From positions 1 to 26,327 of IMG/VR virus record IMGVR_UViG_3300034522_000023: a DNA stretch of 26,327 nucleotides. One strand, given 5' to 3'. Made by a program: the position numbers and the translations under genes. This document shows, one piece after another, positions 1 to 6,305 of the stretch; position 1 is the stretch's first letter, and each line of letters begins with the position of its first letter. The stretch comes from a virus. The notes beneath the pieces were generated by a model. That model searched no databases, was not told the origin of the DNA, and saw nothing but the letters and a program-made list of their open reading frames with translations.

Positions 1-2
1 CC

Positions 3-173
3 GGCGACATCGTGAACTACCGCATCAGCCTGGTAGTGCGCATAGGCCAGGACAAGGTGGAGTGGCTGGAAGGGCCGCACGAACCCAAGAAGTACACCAT
101 CGAGCAACTGAAGGCGATGACCGCCGAATACCGGGCAAAGACCAGAGAACTCAAGAAGGGGCAGGCAGCATGA
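3..173 (+). CDS. Hypothetical phage protein, 3' part only
   Basis: The left edge cuts this gene; 56 codons remain, open from the first full codon and ending at TGA 171-173. The visible part begins GDIVNYRISLVV and ends with a charged, probably helical tail (TAEYRAKTRELKKGQAA). I do not recognise the family. Codon use is normal for the phage, with many G/C third positions. It overlaps the next gene by an ATGA junction (ATG at 170), so the two are probably translationally coupled. Placement just left of the lysis genes suggests the end of the replication/regulation region, but nothing in the residues gives a function. Confidence 0.7.
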   Translation, partial: GDIVNYRISLVVRIGQDKVEWLEGPHEPKKYTIEQLKAMTAEYRAKTRELKKGQAA

Positions 174-751
174 AAATCAACTCAGCGCGCCAGGCTTGGC
201 ATGACTGCAAGTACAACCCGGCCCCCGGCCAGACCTCTGACGTTGTGCAGCTGGGCGTGGTGGTGCAGAACACCGAGCGCGGCCCAACGGCAAACCACGC
301 TGTGCACGGGGCGTTGGCGGGGCATATCCAGTCGGCAATTGCCAGGCTACACCCGCAGATCCGCGTCTTCGGTGACTTCATGTACGCCGCCGAGCAAAAC
401 GACGATATCCGGGAGGCGGCGGAAGAGGTCGTATTCCTGCTGGTGCAAAACCGGTCTCCACGGATGACGGCGGCAAAGCGCGATAAGCTGGAGTTCGTGG
501 TAAAGGGCGTGCTACGGCGGTACCAGCACATGCACCAGGGCGGGCAATCGTCCAACGAAGACCCGCTGGCCAACGCCGAGAAGTTCAGGGCCTGGATGTG
601 GCAGGTCTACGAAGTGCGCCTGGAGTCGTGCAATTGGGAGCGGGATTGGGGTGGGGTACTGCAACTGATCTTCGAGTGCTGCGAGGATCTGGACCGGCGC
701 GCACTCAGCCCTGTGGCAGCGGTAATTTACGAAATGCGAGAGGCCGCATGA
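170..751 (+). CDS. Unidentified phage protein upstream of the lysis cassette
   Basis: A 193-residue protein beginning MKINSARQAWHDCKYN. The frame is open further upstream, but this start is preferred because it overlaps the previous stop (ATGA) and follows AAGAAGGGG-rich sequence at 154-162. The middle is helical and charged, the C-terminal third is rich in Trp and Cys (WERDWGGVLQL, IFECCEDLD), and the end is helical. I see no signal peptide, membrane segment or catalytic motif. It is the last gene before a terminator at 836 and the lysis genes. That is where lambdoid phages often keep a late-gene antiterminator, so a regulatory role is conceivable, but this is positional inference only. I do not recognise the family. 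Confidence 0.75.
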   Translation: MKINSARQAWHDCKYNPAPGQTSDVVQLGVVVQNTERGPTANHAVHGALAGHIQSAIARLHPQIRVFGDFMYAAEQNDDIREAAEEVVFLLVQNRSPRMTAAKRDKLEFVVKGVLRRYQHMHQGGQSSNEDPLANAEKFRAWMWQVYEVRLESCNWERDWGGVLQLIFECCEDLDRRALSPVAAVIYEMREAA

Positions 752-835
752 GGGCCTATTGCGTTCCCGTGCGGCTGGTGATACCTTATCGCCACTGTTA
801 GAGTTTTGCCTTCGGCAACTTACTCTTGATCCAAG

Positions 836-863
836 AAAACCCGGCCACCGCGCCGGGTTTTTT
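836..863 (+). terminator. Rho-independent terminator after the first gene cluster
   Basis: A 10-bp perfect stem (836-845 with 852-861, arms AAAACCCGGC and GCCGGGTTTT) encloses a 6-base loop, and the T-run continues to 863. A second small hairpin, TTGCC-TTC-GGCAA, lies just upstream at about 806-818. It lies 85 bases after the stop at 751 and before the small gene at 930, so it probably ends the upstream transcription unit. Confidence 0.85.
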
Positions 864-929
864 ATTGCCCAAATGCAGGCGAAAGACCGGAAAGACCCTC
901 CTGCTCAATCGATGTACGAGGATCTACCG

Positions 930-1169
930 ATGACCAAAATCACCCGCTGCAAAATGACTCTCCGCTCCAAAGGGCCTGTTCAGGGCTCGACGGAATCACT
1001 GACCCGCCTGCACTTCGGTGCCGTCTGGTCGGCCAACCCGGCGGAAGAAGATGCGATCTACGGCAAGTACACCCCGTACGGTGAATACACCGTGAACGTG
1101 GCGGCCGATCGCGCTGAGCATTTCGAAGAAGGGAAGGACTACTACTTCGACATCTCGCCAGCTTTCTGA
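930..1169 (+). CDS. Small hypothetical phage protein
   Basis: A 79-residue protein beginning MTKITRCKMTLRSKGPV. The start is chosen for its ribosome binding site, GAGGA at 918-922 with a 7-base gap; the open frame reaches back to 759 but that part crosses the terminator at 836. The protein is acidic toward its end (ADRAEHFEEGKDYYFDISPAF) and contains a Tyr-rich stretch (YGKYTPYGEYTVNV). It looks like a small soluble all-beta protein. I have no named family for it. It stands alone between a terminator and a 325-base stretch without a gene, which fits an accessory gene. Function unknown. Confidence 0.75.
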   Translation: MTKITRCKMTLRSKGPVQGSTESLTRLHFGAVWSANPAEEDAIYGKYTPYGEYTVNVAADRAEHFEEGKDYYFDISPAF

Positions 1170-1380
1170 TTCACCTGTAGCCAGGACAGCCTTCGGGACG
1201 GCCTGGACGTCGATAGCCGGATAGTGCGACGTACGAGATCAACACCGGCAGCCCGTGCACCTTAGCCCTACCATGCTTGCGGGGTGGCGCGAGACAGGAT
1301 CAGCGCGATCGATGCATTGGGGCGTCGACGCTGGGATTATCTTTGGCTGGCAGCGTGGGAAGACACGCGTACCTATTCAG

Positions 1381-1412
1381 GGCCTCGACATTGATCGGGG
1401 CCTTTCAGTTTT
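1381..1412 (+). terminator. Terminator-like hairpin before the lysis genes
   Basis: GGCCTCGA at 1381-1388 pairs with TCGGGGCC at 1395-1402 (one G-T pair) around a 6-base loop, followed by TTTCAGTTTT. The shape fits an intrinsic terminator with a broken T-run. It lies about 80 bases before the holin, so it may act as an attenuator for the lysis or late operon. Confidence 0.55.
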
Positions 1413-1471
1413 CGGCCCCGCCACACTGTTCGCACTGAGCAGGGAGTGCTGCTGGAGCCGGATTTATCAAT

Positions 1472-1486
1472 CTCCCCGAGGGGAGG
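1472..1486 (+). promoter_or_regulatory. Hairpin containing the holin ribosome binding site
   Basis: CTCCCC (1472-1477) and GGGGAG (1480-1485) form a perfect inverted repeat with almost no loop; in RNA the inner pairs would open. The right arm plus G1486 is the holin Shine-Dalgarno sequence GGGGAGG, 8 bases before the ATG at 1495. If the hairpin forms, it hides the ribosome binding site of the first start codon. Lambda S has a comparable upstream structure (sdi) that sets the ratio of its two starts; the functional parallel is inference. Confidence 0.55.
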
Positions 1487-1494
1487 CAACCCGG

Positions 1495-1818
1495 ATGCCT
1501 ACCATGCCTGATAAGCCAGACACATGGGCCAAGATCTGGCTGGCGTTGAGCAATCCGCTCTGGCAGGGCGCAATCATGGCCATCACAGTATCGTTGCTTC
1601 GAGTCATGTACGACGCGAAGGAGACCAGTAAGCGTCGGATCTTGTTCGAATCGCTGATCTGCGGATCGCTGAGCCTTGTTGCGTCCAGCGTGATCGAGTG
1701 GATGACCTGGCCGCCCAGCCTATCGGTTGCTGCTGGAGGGACTATTGGGTTCCTCGGCGTGACCGCCATCCGCGAACTGGTGACCCGCTTCCTGGGCCGC
1801 AAGGCGGATTCAGTATGA
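1495..1818 (+). CDS. Phage holin, lambda S-like, possible dual start
   Basis: A 107-residue protein with three predicted membrane helices (roughly residues 22-40, 50-69 and 76-95) and a basic C-terminus (RFLGRKADSV), as in class I holins. Length and N-terminus resemble lambda S: MPTMPDKPD here against MKMPEKHD in lambda. Holins oligomerise in the inner membrane and open holes at a set time, releasing the endolysin. Two in-frame ATGs lie 9 bases apart (1495 and 1504), so a longer and a shorter product are possible, as in lambda S107/S105. The extra residues here are Pro-Thr, without the lysine that makes the lambda long form an antiholin. A strong GGGGAGG precedes the first start. The stop overlaps the start of the next gene (ATGA). 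Confidence 0.85.
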   Translation: MPTMPDKPDTWAKIWLALSNPLWQGAIMAITVSLLRVMYDAKETSKRRILFESLICGSLSLVASSVIEWMTWPPSLSVAAGGTIGFLGVTAIRELVTRFLGRKADSV

Positions 1819-2192
1819 AGGCCTTCGCAGCTGCAATCATCATCGCCCTGGTCGGCCTGCTGCTCGTTGGCATTCAGCAATCCCGTGTCGTCGCCCTACG
1901 CGGGGAGGTGGCCTTCGAAGCCGGCGAGAAGAAGAAGGCGGTCGACGCCAACCTCGAAAGCCAGGCGACCATCACTACGCTGCGCGCTGAAGCAAAGCGC
2001 AATGCTGAATACCAGGCAGACCTGGCAAAGCGCCTCAAGGCCAGCCAGGACAAAGCCAAGAAGGCGGAGAAGAACTTTGAAAACCTCAAGCGCAACAGCA
2101 AGCCTGTTCGTGACTGGGCTGCTCAGCCTCTTCCTGACGGCCTGCGCGGCAAAGCCGGTGGTGGTAACAAAGACCCAGGCCGTAAGAATTGA
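1815..2192 (+). CDS. Rz: Inner-membrane spanin (Rz-like)
   Basis: A 125-residue protein with one N-terminal membrane anchor (KAFAAAIIIALVGLLLVGI, residues 2-20) followed by a long charged coiled coil of about 80 residues rich in Glu, Lys and Ala. This is the usual i-spanin build: type II membrane anchoring with a periplasmic coiled coil that meets the outer-membrane partner and helps fuse inner and outer membranes in the last lysis step. The start overlaps the holin stop (ATGA), with AAGGCGG upstream at 1801-1807. The family has low sequence identity, so the call rests on topology and position, and it is strongly supported by the nested lipoprotein gene. Confidence 0.85.
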   Translation: MKAFAAAIIIALVGLLLVGIQQSRVVALRGEVAFEAGEKKKAVDANLESQATITTLRAEAKRNAEYQADLAKRLKASQDKAKKAEKNFENLKRNSKPVRDWAAQPLPDGLRGKAGGGNKDPGRKN

Positions 2193-2349
2193 AGCCCCTG
2201 AGCTGATCCCGTGCGAGCGCATCGACGACAGCGACGAAGACCTTCGCCTCAATGGTGACGTGTGGGAGCTGAAAGACAAGGCCGTCCGGCTGCTGGACAC
2301 CTGCGCTGATCAGGTTGACGCCCAGATCCTCCGAAGCCAGAGCAAGTAA
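2077..2349 (+). CDS. Rz1: Outer-membrane spanin lipoprotein (Rz1-like), nested in Rz
   Basis: A 90-residue protein in the +1 frame relative to Rz, starting inside it and ending 157 bases beyond it. I choose TTG at 2077 because GGAG at 2066-2069 gives a 7-base gap and the product begins MKTSSATASLFVTGLLSLF followed by LTAC, a textbook lipoprotein signal with the lipobox Cys at about residue 23. No ATG lies near this point in the frame, and upstream ATGs give an Arg-rich leader without signal character. The mature part is longer than in lambda Rz1 and contains a second and third Cys (IPCERID, LDTCADQ). The role is to bridge to the Rz coiled coil from the outer membrane during lysis. Confidence 0.85.
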   Translation: MKTSSATASLFVTGLLSLFLTACAAKPVVVTKTQAVRIEAPELIPCERIDDSDEDLRLNGDVWELKDKAVRLLDTCADQVDAQILRSQSK

Positions 2350-2351
2350 TC

Positions 2352-2387
2352 CGCGCCACGTTTTCGCATGCGCCAAATCGTGGCGCG
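2352..2387. repeat. 9-bp perfect inverted repeat between lysis and head genes
   Basis: CGCGCCACG at 2352-2360 is exactly complementary to CGTGGCGCG at 2379-2387, with an 18-base spacer. It fills most of the 52-base gap between the o-spanin stop and the portal start. There is no T-run, so it is not a standard terminator. It could be an RNA processing site, a translational control element for the portal, or a protein-binding site such as a packaging signal. Confidence 0.6.
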
Positions 2388-2401
2388 AGATAGATCAATT
2401 T

Positions 2402-3808
2402 ATGACCACATCAAAACCGCGAATTCAGATTCAGGCCGGCAAGGTCGTGTCAACTGATAGTTTGTCGAACATGGTGGCCAATATCGGCACCAATCGAGAC
2501 AAGCGTACCCACAACGTATTCGGCTTTGAGTTCGTCAACCAGATTGAGCTTGAGGCGGCTTATCAGTCGAACTGGATTGCCCGCCGTATCGTTGACAAGC
2601 CGAACGAGGACGCCCTGCGAGAGTGGCGCACGTTCAATGGCAAGCAAGCCAAGTACATCGCGAACGAAGAGCGCCGCCTGGGAGTGCAGCAGGCATACCT
2701 TGATACGTGCTGCTGGGCTGACCTGTACGGTGGCGCAGCAATGCTGATGGTCACCGGCCAGGACCTAAGCTCCCCGCTGGACCTGGACAAGATCAAAAAG
2801 GGTGGATTGAAGAACCTGGTCGTCCTCGACCGCTGGGACATTCAACCTACTGAATTCAACCTGACCGACCCGCTCAAACCAAACTGGATGCTCCCCGAGT
2901 ACTACATGATGGTGAATGGCGAGCAGAAGATTCACTACAGTCACATCATTCGCCGCACTGGGGCACGCCTGCCGCGCCGCATGCGTATGTTTGAGCAGGG
3001 CTGGGGTGACAGTCGCCTACGTCGGTGCATGTCTGACCTACGCGATGTGGTGGCTACCAAGGGCGGGATTGCGTCCTTGGTGCTGGAGGCCAACGTCGAC
3101 ACGGTCAGCGTGAAGGGGCTGCAAAGCGCTCTCGCCAGCGCTCAGTGCGACAAGATCACTGAGCGCTACCGTCTCTTCGGAATGATGAAGTCCCTGGTGA
3201 ACCTGGGGCTTCTGGATGCTGACAACGAGACCTACGAGCGCAACAGCATCTCGTTCTCGGGGCTCAGCCAGATCATGGAGCAATTCATGGTGTGGACTGC
3301 CGGCGCCGCTGAGATGCCCGTCACCGAGCTATGGGGGCAATCAGCCTCTGGCCTTAGCGCCACTGGTGAGGGCGATCGCAAGACCTACGAAGGCACCATC
3401 AAGGGCAAGCAGGACGGCCAGATGCGTCTCGACCTTGAGGCTCTTGACCAGGTGCTTATCCGCTCCGCCCTGGGCGACTATCCAGAAGATCTTGAATTCG
3501 AATGGAAGCCTCTATCCCTGCCTACAGGGACTGAACAGGCCCAGGAAGATCTGGCGGACGCCCAGGCCGATGCGCTTGCCATCGAGTCGCGCGTGATTCG
3601 CCCAAGCCATGCCATGCGCCGCATTCAGGCGAAAGGCACCTACGCCATAACCGACGAACAGATCGCCGCCCAAGAACAGATCGAGAAGGATCAGGACAAT
3701 GGAATCGGCGACGACGGCAAAGACCTCCCAGGTTTCAACCTTGGAGAAGCTGAAGGCGACAAACCTGGCGATGCTGGAGCAGCGGAAAAAGAAACCCCGC
3801 GCCCCTAA
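2402..3808 (+). CDS. Portal protein, DUF1073 / HI1409 family
   Basis: A 468-residue protein beginning MTTSKPRIQIQAGK. The N-terminal half has the pattern of the HI1409-like portal family (YQSNWIARRIVDKPNEDALREWR, then a Gly/Ala-rich GGAAMLMVTGQDL), and the middle has the family-typical WGQSASGLSATGEGDRKTYEG. Twelve portal subunits form the ring through which DNA enters and leaves the head and to which the neck attaches. The C-terminal 90 residues are acidic and Gln/Ala-rich, as is common. The ATG at 2402 has only a weak upstream GCGAGA; the frame extends back to 2315 but would overlap the o-spanin gene. The last 110 bases overlap the next gene. Normally the large terminase gene would precede this gene; here it does not. 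Confidence 0.9.
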   Translation: MTTSKPRIQIQAGKVVSTDSLSNMVANIGTNRDKRTHNVFGFEFVNQIELEAAYQSNWIARRIVDKPNEDALREWRTFNGKQAKYIANEERRLGVQQAYLDTCCWADLYGGAAMLMVTGQDLSSPLDLDKIKKGGLKNLVVLDRWDIQPTEFNLTDPLKPNWMLPEYYMMVNGEQKIHYSHIIRRTGARLPRRMRMFEQGWGDSRLRRCMSDLRDVVATKGGIASLVLEANVDTVSVKGLQSALASAQCDKITERYRLFGMMKSLVNLGLLDADNETYERNSISFSGLSQIMEQFMVWTAGAAEMPVTELWGQSASGLSATGEGDRKTYEGTIKGKQDGQMRLDLEALDQVLIRSALGDYPEDLEFEWKPLSLPTGTEQAQEDLADAQADALAIESRVIRPSHAMRRIQAKGTYAITDEQIAAQEQIEKDQDNGIGDDGKDLPGFNLGEAEGDKPGDAGAAEKETPRP

Positions 3809-4664
3809 GCCTGTTTTGCCAAGCCAAGAGGCTGAGCGCTACTACAGCGGCCAGCTTCGAGGCATGGTTAGGATGATGGCTGGGGAGCTGGTCAAGGCGC
3901 TTGAGCCTGAGCTGAAACGCTTGAAGCGCGACTACACCGCCGACGCTATGCCTACCATGGATGGCTGGACTGATGACATTCTCGCAGCAATACGCGGGGT
4001 ATCTCGCCGGTTCAGCTCATCCCTGTTCGAATCCCAGATCCAGCGGGTGGCGGCCAGCACTGTCAGCCGAGCCGAGGCCGATAACGCCGAGGACTTCCGA
4101 AAGTCGGTAAATCAGGCAGTCGGTGTCGACTTCCAATTGATCACCCGGCCCAAGGGCATGCAGGACTATCTGGAAGCCTCCACGGCTGAAAACGTCAACC
4201 TGATTAAGTCGATACCTGACGAGTACTTCAAAAACGTCGAGACGATCGTACTGGGCGGCATGAAGGATGGTCTCGCACCTACCGCCATCGCCAAGCAGAT
4301 ACAGGAGCAGACCGGTGTCAGCGCCAGGCGGGCCAAGCTTATTGCGCGGGATCAGGTGTCACAGCTGAACGCTGACCTGACCGAGAAGCGCCAAGCCGCC
4401 GCCGGTATCGAGTTCTACAAGTCTGAGGATGCCGGCGATCAGCGTGTCTCCGGTGCGCCAGGTGGGAAATACCCCAACGCCAAGATCAGCTGCTACGGCA
4501 TTGCTCGCCAAGACATCGGCTACGGCCCTGGCGTCTACAAGGTTGGCGTAGGCGCTTCATGGGGTGGCAAGACCGGATTGAAGCCGGGCAAGCACCACCC
4601 CCTCTGCCGCTGCATCGCCATCGCGATGATCCCGGGCGTGAACTACTTCCCCAAAGACGGGTAA
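3699..4664 (+). CDS. Mu F-like head morphogenesis protein
   Basis: A 321-residue protein with the phage Mu gpF-like minor head domain in its C-terminal half. The ending HHPLCRCIAIAMIPG matches the conserved H..CRC signature of that family, and ARRAKLIARDQVSQLNADL is the typical helix before it. The N-terminal half is basic and helical. These proteins are minor capsid components injected or retained near the portal and needed for head assembly. I use ATG 3699 because GAGAAGGA (3683-3690) lies 8 bases upstream. That gives a 110-base overlap with the portal gene; an alternative start at 3771 (MLEQRKKK) shortens the overlap but has a poor ribosome binding site. Confidence 0.85.
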   Translation: MESATTAKTSQVSTLEKLKATNLAMLEQRKKKPRAPKPVLPSQEAERYYSGQLRGMVRMMAGELVKALEPELKRLKRDYTADAMPTMDGWTDDILAAIRGVSRRFSSSLFESQIQRVAASTVSRAEADNAEDFRKSVNQAVGVDFQLITRPKGMQDYLEASTAENVNLIKSIPDEYFKNVETIVLGGMKDGLAPTAIAKQIQEQTGVSARRAKLIARDQVSQLNADLTEKRQAAAGIEFYKSEDAGDQRVSGAPGGKYPNAKISCYGIARQDIGYGPGVYKVGVGASWGGKTGLKPGKHHPLCRCIAIAMIPGVNYFPKDG

Positions 4665-4668
4665 CCCA

Positions 4669-5784
4669 ATGCAAAGAATGACCATCGATGAGGCATTTAA
4701 GCCTACGTCGCGAACACTCACACCCGAAGGATTCCTCTGCGTTAAGGGCATTGCGGCCCGTACAGGGGTTTATCAGTACCTATCGAGCGAACTGGATCTG
4801 GACGGCCCCGAGCGGATCGTCAACGTCTACCGCTCGCCAGAGGAAGTGTTCTCGCCCGAATCAATGGCGACCTACCTCGACAAGGATGTGACCAACGACC
4901 ACCCGGACGACCTGGTCGACTCGACCACGTTCAAGGATGTCTCAGTCGGCCATGTGCGCGGTGTTGAGCGCGACGGTGACAACCTTATCGTAGACATGAT
5001 CATCAAGGATCAGTCGGCCATCGACGACATCCAGTCCGGCAAGGCCGAACTATCCCCCGGCTACCTCGCTGAATACGTGGAAGCCCCTGGCGTTTCCCCT
5101 GACGGCACCGCCTACGAATACGAGCAGCGTGACATTCAAATCAATCACAACGCCGTTGTAGCAGCAGCGCGGGCCGGAAAGGTCGCCCGCATTTTTGACC
5201 ACAAACCGAAAGGTATTACCCATATGGCGACCCGGAAAGTCTTTCTGGACTCCAAGAAAAGCCGCTCGATCATCCTGGACGAAGAGGCAGCAACGGTAGT
5301 CGAAGACGCCGTGGCAGCCTTGCAAAAGTTCGCGGACGAAGAAGCGGAGCGCGCAGACAAAGCTGAAGCCACCAAGGACGAAGCCGAAGAGAAGCTTGAA
5401 GAGGCCAAGAAGGAAACTTCCGACGCCGCTATCGGCCTGCGCGTGAAAGCAACTCTCGACACCATTGCCGTGGCAGCCAAGCTCGTGAAGAGCTTTGACG
5501 CCAAGGGCCTGGTTTCCCCAATCGAAATCAAGCGCGCAGCGATGGCGAAGCTTAAGCCGACTCGTGACTGGGCCAGCAAGTCTGACGCTTATGTCACTCA
5601 CGTATTCGACTCCGCCGCTGAAGAGGCCGAAGAGAAGAAAACCGAGGACGAAGATGACGATGACGACAAGTCGAAAGTCAACGACAGCCTCAAGCAGTTT
5701 GCCAAGGACGCAGCTGCTCGCGGCCTGAAGCCGACCACTGATGGCACTGACGCCTACAACACGTTCCTGCGAGGTGGCAAGTAA
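4669..5784 (+). CDS. Prohead protease with C-terminal scaffold-like domain (DUF2213)
   Basis: A 371-residue protein. Residues 1-175 match the DUF2213 pattern: NDHPDD near 77-81, LSPGY at 128-132 (probable nucleophile Ser129) and RDIQINHNAVV around 154-163 (probable catalytic His160). From about residue 200 the protein becomes a long acidic coiled coil (EEAERADKAEATKDEAEEK) and then a highly acidic stretch (EDEDDDDDKSKV), as expected for an internal scaffold. The likely role is to shape the procapsid and then cleave scaffold, itself and possibly capsid. An in-frame ATG at 5224 (Met186), just where the coiled-coil part begins, could give a separate scaffold. The stop overlaps the next start (TAATG). 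Confidence 0.85.
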   Translation: MQRMTIDEAFKPTSRTLTPEGFLCVKGIAARTGVYQYLSSELDLDGPERIVNVYRSPEEVFSPESMATYLDKDVTNDHPDDLVDSTTFKDVSVGHVRGVERDGDNLIVDMIIKDQSAIDDIQSGKAELSPGYLAEYVEAPGVSPDGTAYEYEQRDIQINHNAVVAAARAGKVARIFDHKPKGITHMATRKVFLDSKKSRSIILDEEAATVVEDAVAALQKFADEEAERADKAEATKDEAEEKLEEAKKETSDAAIGLRVKATLDTIAVAAKLVKSFDAKGLVSPIEIKRAAMAKLKPTRDWASKSDAYVTHVFDSAAEEAEEKKTEDEDDDDDKSKVNDSLKQFAKDAAARGLKPTTDGTDAYNTFLRGGK

Positions 5785-6293
5785 TGGCTACTGCAATTGA
5801 TACCTTCGGCCAGTACGCCGGCAAGGCCTACGAAGGCCAGATCAATGACCTGAGCATGGCGGATGTAACCACCGCCGTCGCATCGGTCGCCATTCCATTT
5901 GCACGCGCCGTGGTTTCCGCCACTGTCGACAAGCAAGGCGCACTGCCAGCCGCTGGTGCTGGCTTCTTCCTGGGCATCTCCGTGCGTAAGCCTGTGGGCG
6001 TGAGCGGCAGCTACATGACCGGCCAAGTCTCCGACAGCGGTAACGCAGTTGGCGGCTACCGCCTGAACGAAGAAGTCAGCCTGCTCAGCACTGGCCGTAT
6101 CTGGGTCAAGACCCTGGCTGGCGCCACCAAGGGCGCCCAGGTCTACGCCGTGCCGTTGACTGGCGAGCTGACCAACGCTTCCACCGCAGGCAATCACCTG
6201 CTGCCGGGTTGCGTTTTCAAGACCACCGCGGCGGCAGGTGAGTTGGCGCTGGTACAGGTCAAGTCCGACGTCACCACCACCATCGCCGCTTAA
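5784..6293 (+). CDS. Head decoration / structural cement protein
   Basis: A 169-residue protein beginning MATAIDTFGQYAGKAYEGQI, all-beta in character, rich in Gly, Ala, Val and Thr, without Cys-pair or enzyme motifs. Its position between the protease and the major capsid protein and its composition (repeated GVSGSY, NAVGGY, GELALVQV strands) fit the cement proteins that sit on HK97-fold capsids, of the type annotated as Gp24-like structural cement. It overlaps the protease stop by one base and sits 12 bases before the capsid gene, so the two are probably made together at high level. Codon use is strongly biased to C/G third positions, like the capsid gene. The exact family assignment is from memory. 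Confidence 0.7.
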   Translation: MATAIDTFGQYAGKAYEGQINDLSMADVTTAVASVAIPFARAVVSATVDKQGALPAAGAGFFLGISVRKPVGVSGSYMTGQVSDSGNAVGGYRLNEEVSLLSTGRIWVKTLAGATKGAQVYAVPLTGELTNASTAGNHLLPGCVFKTTAAAGELALVQVKSDVTTTIAA

Positions 6294-6305
6294 GGATCAG
6301 ATCGA

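Larger units (their letters stand above)
1170..1494 (+). other. Stretch without a convincing gene, upstream of the holin
   Basis: A frame open from 1255 runs into the holin, but its upstream part has odd composition (many Cys, Trp and Arg), no good ribosome binding site and crosses a terminator-like hairpin, so I read it as non-coding. The stretch holds an imperfect hairpin with CCAGG/CCTGG outer arms (1181-1206), the hairpin with a T-rich tail at 1381-1412, and the Shine-Dalgarno hairpin at 1472-1486. This is a reasonable place for a late or lysis promoter, but I could not identify -35/-10 elements with confidence. Confidence 0.5.

Noticed and set aside
62-169. Upstream extension of the gene at 170
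   Set aside because: It fully overlaps the partial upstream gene in another frame, reads Arg/Glu-rich nonsense, and lacks a good ribosome binding site; the ATGA junction at 170 is better.
752-835. Possible tRNA between the first genes
   Set aside because: Small hairpins are present, but no cloverleaf, T-loop consensus or acceptor stem could be assembled.
1255-1494. In-frame upstream extension of the holin
   Set aside because: It contains a terminator-like hairpin and the ribosome binding site hairpin, has odd composition, and the lambda S-like length fits a start at 1495.
2402-3808. Possible Acb1-like anti-CBASS domain linked to the portal family
   Set aside because: The DUF1073 portal family has been discussed together with Acb1, but I see no paired HxT/HxS phosphoesterase motifs; the C-terminus is just an acidic Gln/Ala-rich tail.
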